Shown: positions 53,646 to 61,938 of the stretch, piece after piece | How the letters are laid out: each line of letters opens with the position of its first letter | Numbering within the stretch: the stretch's first letter is position 1 | From: Streptomyces sp. NBC_01241 | GTDB taxonomy: Bacteria > Actinomycetota > Actinomycetes > Streptomycetales > Streptomycetaceae | Assembly: GCF_041435435.1 (NCBI RefSeq) | Contig: NZ_CP108494.1 | Span: forward strand, 6,234,501-6,298,500 | Reading direction: 5' to 3' | DNA: 64,000 nt | Translations under genes and position numbers: made by a program | The notes under the pieces: model-generated | Database searches by the model: none | Told to the model about the DNA's origin: nothing | What the model saw: only the letters and a program-made list of their open reading frames with translations

Positions 53646-54952
53646 GTATTTCGACGGTCCTGTTGACGATTCTGGGCATCGTCGTCTTCGTCATCGGCCT
53701 GCTGTTCTCGATCGCCTGGCACGAGCTGGGGCACCTGTCGACCGCGAAACTCTTCGGCATCCGCGTCCCCCAGTACATGGTCGGCTTCGGACCGACGATC
53801 TGGTCGCGCAAGAAGGGCGACACCGAGTACGGGATCAAGGCCATCCCGGCCGGCGGCTACATCCGCATGATCGGCATGTTCCCGCCGGGACCGGACGGGC
53901 GCCTGGAGGCGCGGTCCACCTCGCCGTGGCGCAGCATGATCGAGGACGCCAGGTCCGCGGCCTTCGAAGAGATCGAGCCGGGCGACGAGAAGCGCCTCTT
54001 CTACACGCGCAAGCCGTGGAAGCGCGTCATCGTGATGTTCGCCGGACCGTTCATGAACCTGGTCCTCGCCGTCGCGATCTTCCTGGGTGTGGCGATGTCC
54101 TTCGGCTTCCAGACGCAGACCACCGAGGTCGCGGGCGTCCAGAAGTGCGTGATCCCCCAGAGCGAGAACCGCGAGACCTGCAAGAAGACCGACGCCGTCT
54201 CGCCCGCACAGGCGGCGGGACTCAAGAAGGGCGACAAGATCGTCGCTTTCAACGGCCAGAAGGTCGACGACTGGGCGACGCTCTCGGAGCGGATCCGCGA
54301 CACCGTCGGTCCTGCCACCATCACGGTCCAGCGCGACGGTCAGGAGCAGACCCTCCACGCCGTGCTGAAGAAGAACGCCGTGGCGAAGAAGGACTCCAAC
54401 GGGGATGCGATCCCCGGTAAGTTCGTGACGGCCGGCTACCTCGGCTTCGCCGCGCAGACCGAGATCGTCCCGCTCTCCTTCGGCGACTCGGTCGTCCGCA
54501 TGGGAGACATGATCGAGAACGGCGTCGACTCGATCATCGCCCTCCCGTCCAAGATTCCCGGCCTGTGGGACGCCGCCTTCGGCGACGGCCCGCGAGCGGC
54601 CGACTCCCCGGTGGGGGTCGTCGGTGCGGCCAGGATCGGCGGCGAGGTGATGGCGCTGGACGTGCCGGCGCAGAACCAGATCGCGATGATGCTGTTCCTG
54701 CTGGCGGCCTTCAACCTCTCGCTGTTCCTCTTCAACATGCTGCCCCTGCTTCCGCTCGACGGCGGACACATCGCCGGAGCGCTCTGGGAGGCCCTGCGCC
54801 GCAACGTGGCGCGCGTCTTCAAGCGCCCCGACCCGGGCCCCTTCGACGTGGCCAAGCTGATGCCGGTCGCCTATGTCGTCGCAGGTGTCTTCATCTGCTT
54901 CACGCTACTGGTGCTGGTGGCCGACATCGTCAATCCGGTCAAGATCTCCTGA
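53642..54952 (+). CDS. Site-2 family intramembrane metalloprotease (M50, RseP-like)
   Basis: A 436-residue membrane protease. The zinc motif HELGH (H27-H31) lies in the first membrane segment, and the third ligand region LLPLLPLDGGHI lies in a later one. A single PDZ domain occupies the middle (SPAQAAGLKKGDKIVAFNGQ). Family members cut anti-sigma factors or signal peptide remnants in the membrane. Translation overlaps dxr by 4 bases, the usual actinobacterial arrangement. The substrate is unknown. Confidence 0.92.
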   Translation: MSISTVLLTILGIVVFVIGLLFSIAWHELGHLSTAKLFGIRVPQYMVGFGPTIWSRKKGDTEYGIKAIPAGGYIRMIGMFPPGPDGRLEARSTSPWRSMIEDARSAAFEEIEPGDEKRLFYTRKPWKRVIVMFAGPFMNLVLAVAIFLGVAMSFGFQTQTTEVAGVQKCVIPQSENRETCKKTDAVSPAQAAGLKKGDKIVAFNGQKVDDWATLSERIRDTVGPATITVQRDGQEQTLHAVLKKNAVAKKDSNGDAIPGKFVTAGYLGFAAQTEIVPLSFGDSVVRMGDMIENGVDSIIALPSKIPGLWDAAFGDGPRAADSPVGVVGAARIGGEVMALDVPAQNQIAMMLFLLAAFNLSLFLFNMLPLLPLDGGHIAGALWEALRRNVARVFKRPDPGPFDVAKLMPVAYVVAGVFICFTLLVLVADIVNPVKIS

Positions 54953-54979
54953 CCTCCCGAACGGCCCGGCATACGAAGG

Positions 54980-55018
54980 GTGACGGCCCCGGCACACACT
55001 GTGTGCCGGGGCCGTCAC
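54980..55018 (+). terminator. Strong terminator between site-2 protease gene and ispG
   Basis: Perfect 18-bp stem (54980-54997 with 55001-55018) and a very short loop. It separates the dxr-protease transcript from ispG, which should then have its own promoter in the 116 bases that follow. Confidence 0.88.
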
Positions 55019-55134
55019 CTGCGTGCGGCACTCCCGCACGCGGTGTGCTCCGGGCCGCCGCCGGTGACGTAACCTCGGAACCCGGAGCCCGCCGATCTCG
55101 GGACCTCGATCCACACCTTGGGGATGCTCAGCGC

Positions 55135-56289
55135 ATGACTGCGATTTCTCTCGGAATTCCGTCCGTTCCGACCAAGCTCGCCGACCGGCGGGTCAGCCGC
55201 AAGATCCAGGTCGGATCGGTTGCGGTGGGCGGGGATGCGCCGGTGTCGGTGCAGTCGATGACGACGACGCGTACGTCGGACATCGGTGCGACGTTGCAGC
55301 AGATCGCGGAGTTGACGGCGTCGGGCTGTCAGATCGTGCGGGTGGCGTGTCCGACGCAGGATGACGCGGACGCGTTGGCGACGATTGCGAAGAAGTCGCA
55401 GATTCCGGTGATCGCGGATATTCATTTCCAGCCGAAGTATGTGTTCGCGGCGATCGATGCGGGTTGTGCCGCGGTGCGGGTGAATCCGGGGAACATCAAG
55501 CAGTTCGACGACAAGGTGAAGGAGATCGCGCGGGCGGCGAAGGATGCGGGTACGCCGATCCGGATCGGTGTGAACGCGGGTTCGCTGGATGCGCGGTTGC
55601 TGAAGAAGTACGGGAAGGCGACTCCGGAGGCGTTGGTGGAGTCGGCGCTCTGGGAGGCGTCGCTCTTCGAGGAGCATGACTTCCGGGAGATCAAGATCTC
55701 GGTGAAGCACAACGATCCGGTGGTGATGGTCAATGCGTACCGTCAGCTGGCTGCTCGGTGTGACTACCCGTTGCATCTGGGGGTGACGGAGGCGGGGCCG
55801 GCGTTCCAGGGGACGATCAAGTCGGCTGTGGCTTTTGGTGCGTTGCTGTCGGAGGGGATCGGGGACACGATCCGGGTGTCGTTGTCGGCGCCGCCGGCGG
55901 AGGAGGTCAAGGTCGGTCTGCAGATTCTGGAGTCGTTGAATCTGAAGCAGCGTCGGCTGGAGATCGTTTCGTGTCCGTCGTGCGGGCGGGCGCAGGTGGA
56001 TGTGTACAAGCTGGCGGATCAGGTCAGTGCGGGGCTTGAGGGCATGGAAGTGCCGTTGCGGGTGGCCGTGATGGGCTGTGTCGTCAATGGTCCGGGTGAG
56101 GCCCGTGAGGCGGATCTGGGTGTCGCGTCCGGCAATGGCAAGGGGCAGATCTTCGTGAAGGGCGAGGTCATCAAGACCGTGCCCGAGTCGAGGATCGTCG
56201 AGACGCTGATCGAAGAAGCCATGAAGATCGCCGAACAGATGGAGAAGGACGGCATCGCCTCCGGCGAGCCCGAGGTCTCCGTCAGCTAA
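55135..56289 (+). CDS. ispG: 4-hydroxy-3-methylbut-2-en-1-yl diphosphate synthase
   Basis: A 384-residue iron-sulfur enzyme of the MEP pathway (GcpE). The TIM-barrel part contains VSVQSMTTTRTSD and ADIHFQPKYVFAAIDAG; the iron-sulfur domain has VSCPSCGRAQVD and MGCVVNGPGEAREAD with the three cluster cysteines. ATG 55135 fits the family start. Base use is odd: between about 55200 and 56160 many codons end in G or T instead of C (GCG, GTG, GAT, ATT), whereas both ends of the gene are normal. This suggests partial replacement by recombination. Confidence 0.94.
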   Translation: MTAISLGIPSVPTKLADRRVSRKIQVGSVAVGGDAPVSVQSMTTTRTSDIGATLQQIAELTASGCQIVRVACPTQDDADALATIAKKSQIPVIADIHFQPKYVFAAIDAGCAAVRVNPGNIKQFDDKVKEIARAAKDAGTPIRIGVNAGSLDARLLKKYGKATPEALVESALWEASLFEEHDFREIKISVKHNDPVVMVNAYRQLAARCDYPLHLGVTEAGPAFQGTIKSAVAFGALLSEGIGDTIRVSLSAPPAEEVKVGLQILESLNLKQRRLEIVSCPSCGRAQVDVYKLADQVSAGLEGMEVPLRVAVMGCVVNGPGEAREADLGVASGNGKGQIFVKGEVIKTVPESRIVETLIEEAMKIAEQMEKDGIASGEPEVSVS

Positions 56290-56307
56290 GACCGACCGCC
56301 CACGACC

Positions 56308-56342
56308 GCGCCCCGCCGGAGGAACACCGCCCGGCGGGGCGC
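56308..56342 (+). terminator. ispG terminator
   Basis: Perfect 12-bp stem (GCGCCCCGCCGG at 56308-56319 with 56331-56342) and an 11-base loop, 19 bases after the ispG stop. Confidence 0.75.
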
Positions 56343-56493
56343 AGCCGTGAGCGGCCCCACGAAGCGGACCGGACGCCGGCGACCCGTGCGCGACAGCGAG
56401 TGCCCCAGGCCATTGTCCGGCTACGGGGGCGGCGCCGACGAGGCTCTTTGGGTACAGTGCGGAAATCAGCAGACCGCATGGTGAGGCCCCCTC

Positions 56494-57339
56494 GTGTTGA
56501 CGCAGACCACCACCCGGGTCCTCGAACCCAGCGACCTCGGCGCCGCTCTCGCCATACTGGAGAGCGAACCCGTGGCCAATGCCTTCGTGACCGCCCGGGT
56601 CCGGATCGCAGGTCTCGATCCCTGGCGCCTCGGTGGCGAGATGTGGGGCTGGTACGCCGACGGACGGCTGCGTTCGCTGTGCTACTCGGGCGCCAACCTC
56701 GTACCGATCTGCGCCACCCCCGAAGCCGTCAGGGCCTTCGCCGACCGCGCCCGCCGGGCCGGCCGACGCTGCTCCTCGATCGTCGGCCCCGCGGAGCCCA
56801 CCGCCCAGCTGTGGCGGCTGCTCGAACCCGGCTGGGGCCCCGCCCGCGAGGTCCGGGCCCATCAACCCCTCATGGTCACCGAGAGCCTGTCCGCCGAGGT
56901 CACCCCCGACCCCCTGGTCCGCCGGATCCGCAAGGACGAGATGGACGTCCTGATGCCGGCCTGTGTGGCGATGTTCACCGAGGAGGTCGGCATCTCCCCG
57001 GTCGCGGGCGACGGCGGTCTCCTCTACCAGGCACGCGTCGCCGAACTCATCGGCGCCGGCCGCTCGTTCGCCCGGATCGAGGACGGCAAGGTCCTCTTCA
57101 AGGCGGAGATCGGCGCGGCCACCCCGCAGGCCTGCCAGATCCAGGGCGTCTGGGTCGCTCCCGAACACCGCGGCCGAGGACTCTCCGAGACCGGCATGGC
57201 GGCGGTCCTGCGCTACGCACTGGCCGACGTCGCACCCGTCGTCAGCCTCTACGTGAACGACTACAACACCCCCGCCCGCAGGGCGTACGCCAGAGTCGGC
57301 TTCCGCGAGACCGGCGCGTTCATGAGCGTGCTGTTCTGA
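56494..57339 (+). CDS. GNAT family acetyltransferase with DUF4081 N-terminal domain
   Basis: A 281-residue protein of two parts. The first 130 residues are DUF4081-like (AALAILESEPVANAFVTARV, then LRSLCYSGANLVPI). The rest is a GNAT fold with the acetyl-CoA loop VWVAPEHRGRGLSETGMAA and the closing YNTPARRAYARVGFRETGAF. The substrate is unknown. The start is GTG 56494, giving MLTQTTTRVL. It is followed 63 bases later by another GNAT gene. Confidence 0.85.
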   Translation: MLTQTTTRVLEPSDLGAALAILESEPVANAFVTARVRIAGLDPWRLGGEMWGWYADGRLRSLCYSGANLVPICATPEAVRAFADRARRAGRRCSSIVGPAEPTAQLWRLLEPGWGPAREVRAHQPLMVTESLSAEVTPDPLVRRIRKDEMDVLMPACVAMFTEEVGISPVAGDGGLLYQARVAELIGAGRSFARIEDGKVLFKAEIGAATPQACQIQGVWVAPEHRGRGLSETGMAAVLRYALADVAPVVSLYVNDYNTPARRAYARVGFRETGAFMSVLF

Positions 57340-57402
57340 CCGGCGGCGGCCGGCGTCGCCGCCCCGTACCGTCCACCCCGCCCGGGCCAGTAGGGTCGGT
57401 CC

Positions 57403-58026
57403 ATGGCAGCAGTTTCCGGGGGCGGCCCCCACACTCCCAGCGTCCGGATCGGACCGATCGATCTCGCCGCGCGCGTGGACGAGGCGCTCGCCGTACAGGC
57501 CGTCGCCTTCGGCCTGGGCCCGGAAGAGATCGAGGTACGGCGCCACATCGTCCTCAGACACCTCGACCACCCCTGCGCCCGCGCCCTGGGCGCCACCACC
57601 CCCGACGGCCGGCTCGTCGGCTTCGTCTACGGCCTGCCGAACGAACGCGGCCAGTGGTGGTCCACCGTCGTCGAGCCCTACCTCCGCGCCACCGGCTCCG
57701 TGCACTGGCTCGACGACTCGTTCGTCATCACCGAACTGCACGTCCACCCGGCGTTCCAGAACCGCGGCACCGGCCGCATGCTGATCACCGCCATCACGGA
57801 CGCCGTCGACCAGCCCCGGTCCATCCTCTCCGCGATCGACACGGACAGCCCGGCACGTGCCCTGTACCGCAGTCTCGGCTACCGGGACCTGGCCCGCCAG
57901 GTGCTCTTCCCCAGCGCTCCCAAGCCGTACGCGGTGATGGGAGCCCCGCTCCCGCTGCGTCGCAGAGGACAGACGGGGACGGACCGACAGCCAATCGATT
58001 TCCGCCCACCCGTACCACCCGGCTAA
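57403..58026 (+). CDS. GNAT family acetyltransferase
   Basis: A 207-residue GNAT. The fold is recognisable from ALAVQAVAFGLGPEEIEVRR at the start, ITELHVHPAFQNRGTGRMLI (acetyl-CoA binding Q/RxxGxG/A variant NRGTGR) and DTDSPARALYRSLGYRDLAR near the end. A basic, proline-rich tail of about 25 residues follows. It lies between the first GNAT gene and proS, and is not obviously related to the first except by fold. The substrate is unknown. Confidence 0.83.
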   Translation: MAAVSGGGPHTPSVRIGPIDLAARVDEALAVQAVAFGLGPEEIEVRRHIVLRHLDHPCARALGATTPDGRLVGFVYGLPNERGQWWSTVVEPYLRATGSVHWLDDSFVITELHVHPAFQNRGTGRMLITAITDAVDQPRSILSAIDTDSPARALYRSLGYRDLARQVLFPSAPKPYAVMGAPLPLRRRGQTGTDRQPIDFRPPVPPG

Positions 58027-58062
58027 CCTCCTGCACATCACCCTTCCGAGCAGGAGTTCACC

Positions 58063-59763
58063 ATGGTCCAGGTCCAGCGCATGTCCCGATTGATGATCAA
58101 GACACTGCGCGACGACCCGGCGGACGCCGAGACGCTGAACCACAAGCTGCTCGTCCGGGCCGGTTACGTACGCCGCACGGCGGCCGGAATCTGGACCTGG
58201 CTGCCGCTCGGCAAGAAGGTCCTGGAGAACATCACCCGCGTCGTCCGCGAGGAGATGGACGCCATCGGCGGCCAGGAAGTGCTGCTTCCCGCGCTGCTCC
58301 CCAAGGAGTCGTACGACGCCAGCGGCCGTTATGACGAGTACGGCGATCTGCTGTTCAAGCTGAAGGACCGCAAGGGCGCCGAGTACCTCCTCGGACCCAC
58401 CCACGAAGAGATCTTCACCCAGGTCGTCAAGGATCAGATCACGTCCTACAAGGACCTGCCCGTGATCCTCTACCAGATCCAGACCAAGTACCGGGACGAG
58501 GCCCGCCCCCGCGCCGGTGTGCTGCGCGGCCGCGAGTTCCAGATGAAGGACTCGTACTCCTTCGACACCACGGACGAGGGGCTCGTCGAGGCGTACCAGC
58601 TGCACCGCGCCGCCTACATCCGGATCTTCGAGCGGCTCGGCCTCGACCACCGCATCGTCTCCGCCGTATCCGGCGCGATGGGCGGCTCGGCCTCCGAGGA
58701 GTTCCTGGCCCCCGCCCCGGCCGGTGAGGACACCTTCGTCGACTGCCCCGCCTGCGACTACGCCGCCAACACGGAAGCCGTGACCTTCAAGGCCGCCCCC
58801 GTGGACGCCTCGGCGCACGGCCCGGTCGAGGAGCTGGACACCCCCGACACCCCGACCATCGACACGCTCGCCGCGCATCTCGGCGTCCCGGCCTCCGCGA
58901 CCCTGAAGAACCTGCTGGTCAAGGTCGACGGCGAGATCGTCGCCGTGGGCGTGCCCGGCGACCGCGAGGTCGACCTCGGCAAGCTCGGCGAGCACCTCGC
59001 GCCCGCCGTCGTCGAACTGGTCACCGCGGAGGACTTCGAGGGCCGCGCAGACCTGGTGCGCGGCTACGTCGGCCCGCAGGGTCTGGAGAAGGTCCGCTAC
59101 ATCGCCGACCCGCGCATCGCCGCCGGCACTGCCTGGATCACCGGCGCGAACAAGCCCGGCACCCACGCGAAGAACGTCGTCGCCGGCCGTGACTTCGAGG
59201 TCGACGACTACCTCGACGTCGTCGTCGTCGAGGCGGGCGACCCCTGCCCCAAGTGCGGCACCGGCCTCCAGTTGGACCGCGCCATCGAGATCGGTCACAT
59301 CTTCCAGCTCGGCCGCAAGTTCGCGGACGCCTTCCAGCTCGATGTGCTCGGCCAGAACGGCAAGCCGGTCCGGGTCACGATGGGCTCGTACGGCATCGGC
59401 GTCTCCCGCGCCGTCGCCGCGCTTGCCGAGCAGACCGCCGATGAGCAGGGGCTTTGCTGGCCCCGCGAGATCGCCCCGGCCGATGTCCACGTCGTCGCGG
59501 CGGGCAAGGCGCTCCAGACGGAGCTGGCCCTGGACGTCTCCGAGAAGCTCGCCGCCGCCGGTGTGCGGGTCATGGTCGACGACCGTGCTGGCGTCTCGCC
59601 CGGTGTGAAGTTCACCGACGCCGAGCTGATCGGCGTCCCGAAGATCCTGGTCGCCGGCCGCCGCTCGGCCGAGGGCGTCCTGGAGCTCAAGGACCGCCGC
59701 ACCGGCGAGCGCGAGGAGCTCACGGTCGACGAGGCGATCGCCCGCCTCGTCGCCCAGGGCTGA
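58063..59763 (+). CDS. proS: Prolyl-tRNA synthetase, bacterial type with editing domain
   Basis: A 566-residue class II synthetase. Motif 1 is at about residues 40-65, motif 2 is in YRDEARPRAGVLRGREFQMKD and motif 3 is in MGSYGIGVSRAVAAL. The inserted YbaK-like editing domain (about 225-390, with TLAAHLGVPASATLKNLLVK) removes alanine mischarged on tRNA-Pro. The anticodon-binding domain forms the C-terminus. ATG 58063 follows AGGAG. A strong terminator follows. Confidence 0.96.
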   Translation: MVQVQRMSRLMIKTLRDDPADAETLNHKLLVRAGYVRRTAAGIWTWLPLGKKVLENITRVVREEMDAIGGQEVLLPALLPKESYDASGRYDEYGDLLFKLKDRKGAEYLLGPTHEEIFTQVVKDQITSYKDLPVILYQIQTKYRDEARPRAGVLRGREFQMKDSYSFDTTDEGLVEAYQLHRAAYIRIFERLGLDHRIVSAVSGAMGGSASEEFLAPAPAGEDTFVDCPACDYAANTEAVTFKAAPVDASAHGPVEELDTPDTPTIDTLAAHLGVPASATLKNLLVKVDGEIVAVGVPGDREVDLGKLGEHLAPAVVELVTAEDFEGRADLVRGYVGPQGLEKVRYIADPRIAAGTAWITGANKPGTHAKNVVAGRDFEVDDYLDVVVVEAGDPCPKCGTGLQLDRAIEIGHIFQLGRKFADAFQLDVLGQNGKPVRVTMGSYGIGVSRAVAALAEQTADEQGLCWPREIAPADVHVVAAGKALQTELALDVSEKLAAAGVRVMVDDRAGVSPGVKFTDAELIGVPKILVAGRRSAEGVLELKDRRTGEREELTVDEAIARLVAQG

Positions 59764-59775
59764 TACCGGAACGGA

Positions 59776-59810
59776 CAGGAGACCCCCGCGCACCGCGCGG
59801 GGGTCTCCTG
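59776..59810. terminator. Bidirectional terminator after proS
   Basis: Perfect 16-bp stem (59776-59791 with 59795-59810) and a 3-base loop, between the convergent proS and the phosphotransferase-like gene. It can serve both. Confidence 0.9.
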
Positions 59811-59823
59811 CGTTCGTGGACCG

Positions 59824-60726
59824 CTACAGCCAGCCGGCGAACTCCAGCGTCAGCTCACCCTCCTGGCGACGGCCCACCGCCAGCGCCCGGGTGCCCGACT
59901 CCACCGCGCGGAAAAGCGTCCAGCCGTGCAGCCGTTCCCGGTCCACGTCCAGCGAATCGGCGAGCTTCTTGATCCGGCGACGGGCCGTCGCCGGACCACC
60001 CGGGGAGGCGATCAGATCCTCCACGCGGTCGCGCACCAGGCGCGCCAGATCGTAGGCCCGCTCGCCGATCAGCGGCTCCGGCCCGACCGTCAGCCAGGGC
60101 ACCCGCTCACCCGCGAGCACCTTGCTCTGGCGGAAGTTGCCGTGCAGCAGCAGGGATTCGGGGGAGTGGGCGACCAACTCCTCGCGCGCCGCGAGCGCCG
60201 CGGAGACCAGCGGGGCCAGGCTCGGTTCGGCCGCGGCGCGGGCGCGCATCGGCTCAGTACACCGTCCCGTCCGTTCCGCGACCGTCTCGAATCCATGACC
60301 GGCCGGCGGCTCGACCCACAGCCGGCGCACCGTCCCCGCCGCCTCCAGCAGCGCCTTCGCCTCCGGCAGCGAACGCAGCGACATCTCGGGGTGCAACCGC
60401 TCCAGCAGCAGGGCGCCGGGGCCGGAGGCGAGGAGCCGGACCGCGCCCCAGCCGTTCCAGTGGGCGAGCGCCGCCCGTTCCAGCTCGGGCGCGGCCCCGG
60501 ACGGAGCGAGCTTCAGGGCGGCCGGGGTGCCGTCGGAGCACGTCACCAGCAGGACCAGACTGCTGCGGCCGCCGGGGGTGGCGACCCGGTCCACGGTCAC
60601 CTCCTGACCGGTCGAGGACAGCGCTTCCTCGGTCAGTACGGGAATCCGTGCGAGCCAGTCGGCGGCGTCGTCCCCGTACGACTCGCCGAGCGCTCGCACC
60701 AGACGCTGCGGCGGTTCGAAACCCAT
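59824..60726 (-). CDS. Aminoglycoside/hydroxyurea phosphotransferase-fold protein, probably catalytically dead
   Basis: A 300-residue protein matching the APH(6)/hydroxyurea phosphotransferase family by order of segments: VLLVTCSDGTPAALKL (lysine of the ATP site), LLLERLHPEMSLRSL, LLLHGNFRQSKVL and WLTVGPEPLIGERAYDLARL. The two key acids are changed: catalytic HGD is HGN, and the metal-binding Asp of the usual IDPKP is Gly (VGPEP). It is therefore probably a pseudokinase with a binding role. It heads a minus-strand group with two ferritin-like or lipoprotein genes. Confidence 0.8.
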   Translation of the reverse strand: MGFEPPQRLVRALGESYGDDAADWLARIPVLTEEALSSTGQEVTVDRVATPGGRSSLVLLVTCSDGTPAALKLAPSGAAPELERAALAHWNGWGAVRLLASGPGALLLERLHPEMSLRSLPEAKALLEAAGTVRRLWVEPPAGHGFETVAERTGRCTEPMRARAAAEPSLAPLVSAALAAREELVAHSPESLLLHGNFRQSKVLAGERVPWLTVGPEPLIGERAYDLARLVRDRVEDLIASPGGPATARRRIKKLADSLDVDRERLHGWTLFRAVESGTRALAVGRRQEGELTLEFAGWL

Positions 60727-60755
60727 GCGTGCCTTGTTCCCTTTCAGAGCTTTCT

Positions 60756-61238
60756 TCAGTGCGTGGCGCCGGGCCCGTGCTTCGCGGCGGCCCCGTCCGT
60801 CGCGCCGGTCCCGCCGGTGGTCAGCTCGGCGAGCCCGGGAAAGGGTACGCCGCTGCCGCGCCAGCGGACCGCGCGCACCGCGGCCTCCCGCAGCGCGTCC
60901 GCCGCCTGACGCCTGAGCGGCCCGTCGGCGGCCCGTACGAGATCCGAGTAGACGCCCGCGACCCGGTCCTCCAGCAGGGCGGCCAGCCGCACCGCCGCGG
61001 TCGGGTCCGGCACCGCGAACGGCAGAGCGTACGCCGCCTGTGCCGCCACCGGCTCACCGCCCAGGTCGCGCACGGTCCGCACCAGCGTGTCGCGCCGGGC
61101 CCGATGAGCGTGATAAGCCGCCGTGGCCTCGGCCCGGCGGCCGTCGGCGACCCGGGCGCCGACCACCCCGTACCCGTACACCGCCGCGTGCTCGGCGGCC
61201 AGGGCAGCCTGCGTCGCCTTCTGTGTCCCGGCGCTCAT
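60756..61238 (-). CDS. Ferritin-like DUF4439 protein
   Basis: A 160-residue, almost entirely helical protein. The start KATQAALAAEHAAVYGYGVV and the later AALLEDRVAGVYSDLVRAA are typical of DUF4439, a ferritin-like four-helix family. Glutamate and histidine pairs (AEHAAVY) that could bind metal are present, but activity is not established. It has no signal peptide. Its ATG overlaps the lipoprotein stop (ATGA), so the two are translated together and may form a complex across the membrane, which is an inference. Confidence 0.82.
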   Translation of the reverse strand: MSAGTQKATQAALAAEHAAVYGYGVVGARVADGRRAEATAAYHAHRARRDTLVRTVRDLGGEPVAAQAAYALPFAVPDPTAAVRLAALLEDRVAGVYSDLVRAADGPLRRQAADALREAAVRAVRWRGSGVPFPGLAELTTGGTGATDGAAAKHGPGATH

Positions 61239-61762
61239 GACGAGGTCTCCTTGGCCAGTTCGGTCAGCAGATAGGCGTGGGCCGCGCCCGCCGCCGCGAT
61301 GGAGGCCAGCAGCCGGGCCAGCTCCGGCGGCGCCGTCAGCAGCGTCCGCGTATGGGCGTCCGCGGTGCGGCGCTCCGCCGCGGCCAGCTCCTTGACGGCG
61401 GACGCCGCGTCGGTGGCGCGTGTCCGGGAGGACACAAGCGTCCCTTTGCCGGCGGGCGCCAGTGCCTCGGCATGGGCCCGTACGGCGTCCCGCAGCGGTG
61501 AGAGCCCGGCAGCGGTCGCCGGATAGGCCCTGACCACGTACTCGTACCGGGCGAGCAGTTCCCTGCTGGTGCGGGCGGAGCTCGCCCGGAGCGTCCTCTC
61601 CGTCCGCGCGGCCAGCGCCTGCGCGTCCGCTGTCGCCGTGTCGGTACCGGCGGAGCCCTCCCGGGGCCCGGACCCGTCACCGCAGCCGGCCAGCACCGCA
61701 CCCATGGCGATCGCTCCCGTCGCGGTGAATGCACCTCTGCGCGTCGTCCCCGTGCGCCGCAC
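61235..61762 (-). CDS. Helical lipoprotein (ferritin-like, Tat-type signal)
   Basis: A 175-residue protein with signal sequence TTRRGAFTATGAIAMGAVLA, which has a twin-arginine pair, and lipobox LAGC with the cysteine at about residue 27. The mature part is helical and rich in alanine and arginine (ALAARTERTLRASSARTSRE), compatible with a ferritin-like bundle. The start is GTG 61762 after GGAGGAG. It is divergent from rimP and coupled to the DUF4439 gene. Its role is unknown. Confidence 0.72.
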   Translation of the reverse strand: MRRTGTTRRGAFTATGAIAMGAVLAGCGDGSGPREGSAGTDTATADAQALAARTERTLRASSARTSRELLARYEYVVRAYPATAAGLSPLRDAVRAHAEALAPAGKGTLVSSRTRATDAASAVKELAAAERRTADAHTRTLLTAPPELARLLASIAAAGAAHAYLLTELAKETSS

Positions 61763-61938
61763 TTGTTCTCCTCCGGGCTTGGACCTGTTGTGACTGGATC
61801 TGTCCTGAAGTGATCACCGCAGGCGAGCGTACCCGCGGCCGCGGAGCAGGCGGACGCCAACACCCCTCGGGACCGGATACCCTTTGACCTGACACGCGAG
61901 ATCCCCACAACAGCACACGCGGCCGAGGAGTCACCCGG

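Noticed and set aside
53189..54769. A 526-codon minus-strand frame opposite dxr and the site-2 protease
   Set aside because: Both plus-strand genes have complete catalytic motifs; the antisense translation is low complexity.
55015..59793. Open minus-strand frame of 1592 codons opposite ispG, GNAT genes and proS
   Set aside because: It is antisense to well-supported genes and its translation is a low-complexity Arg/Gly/Asp/Leu mix. High G+C explains the lack of stops.
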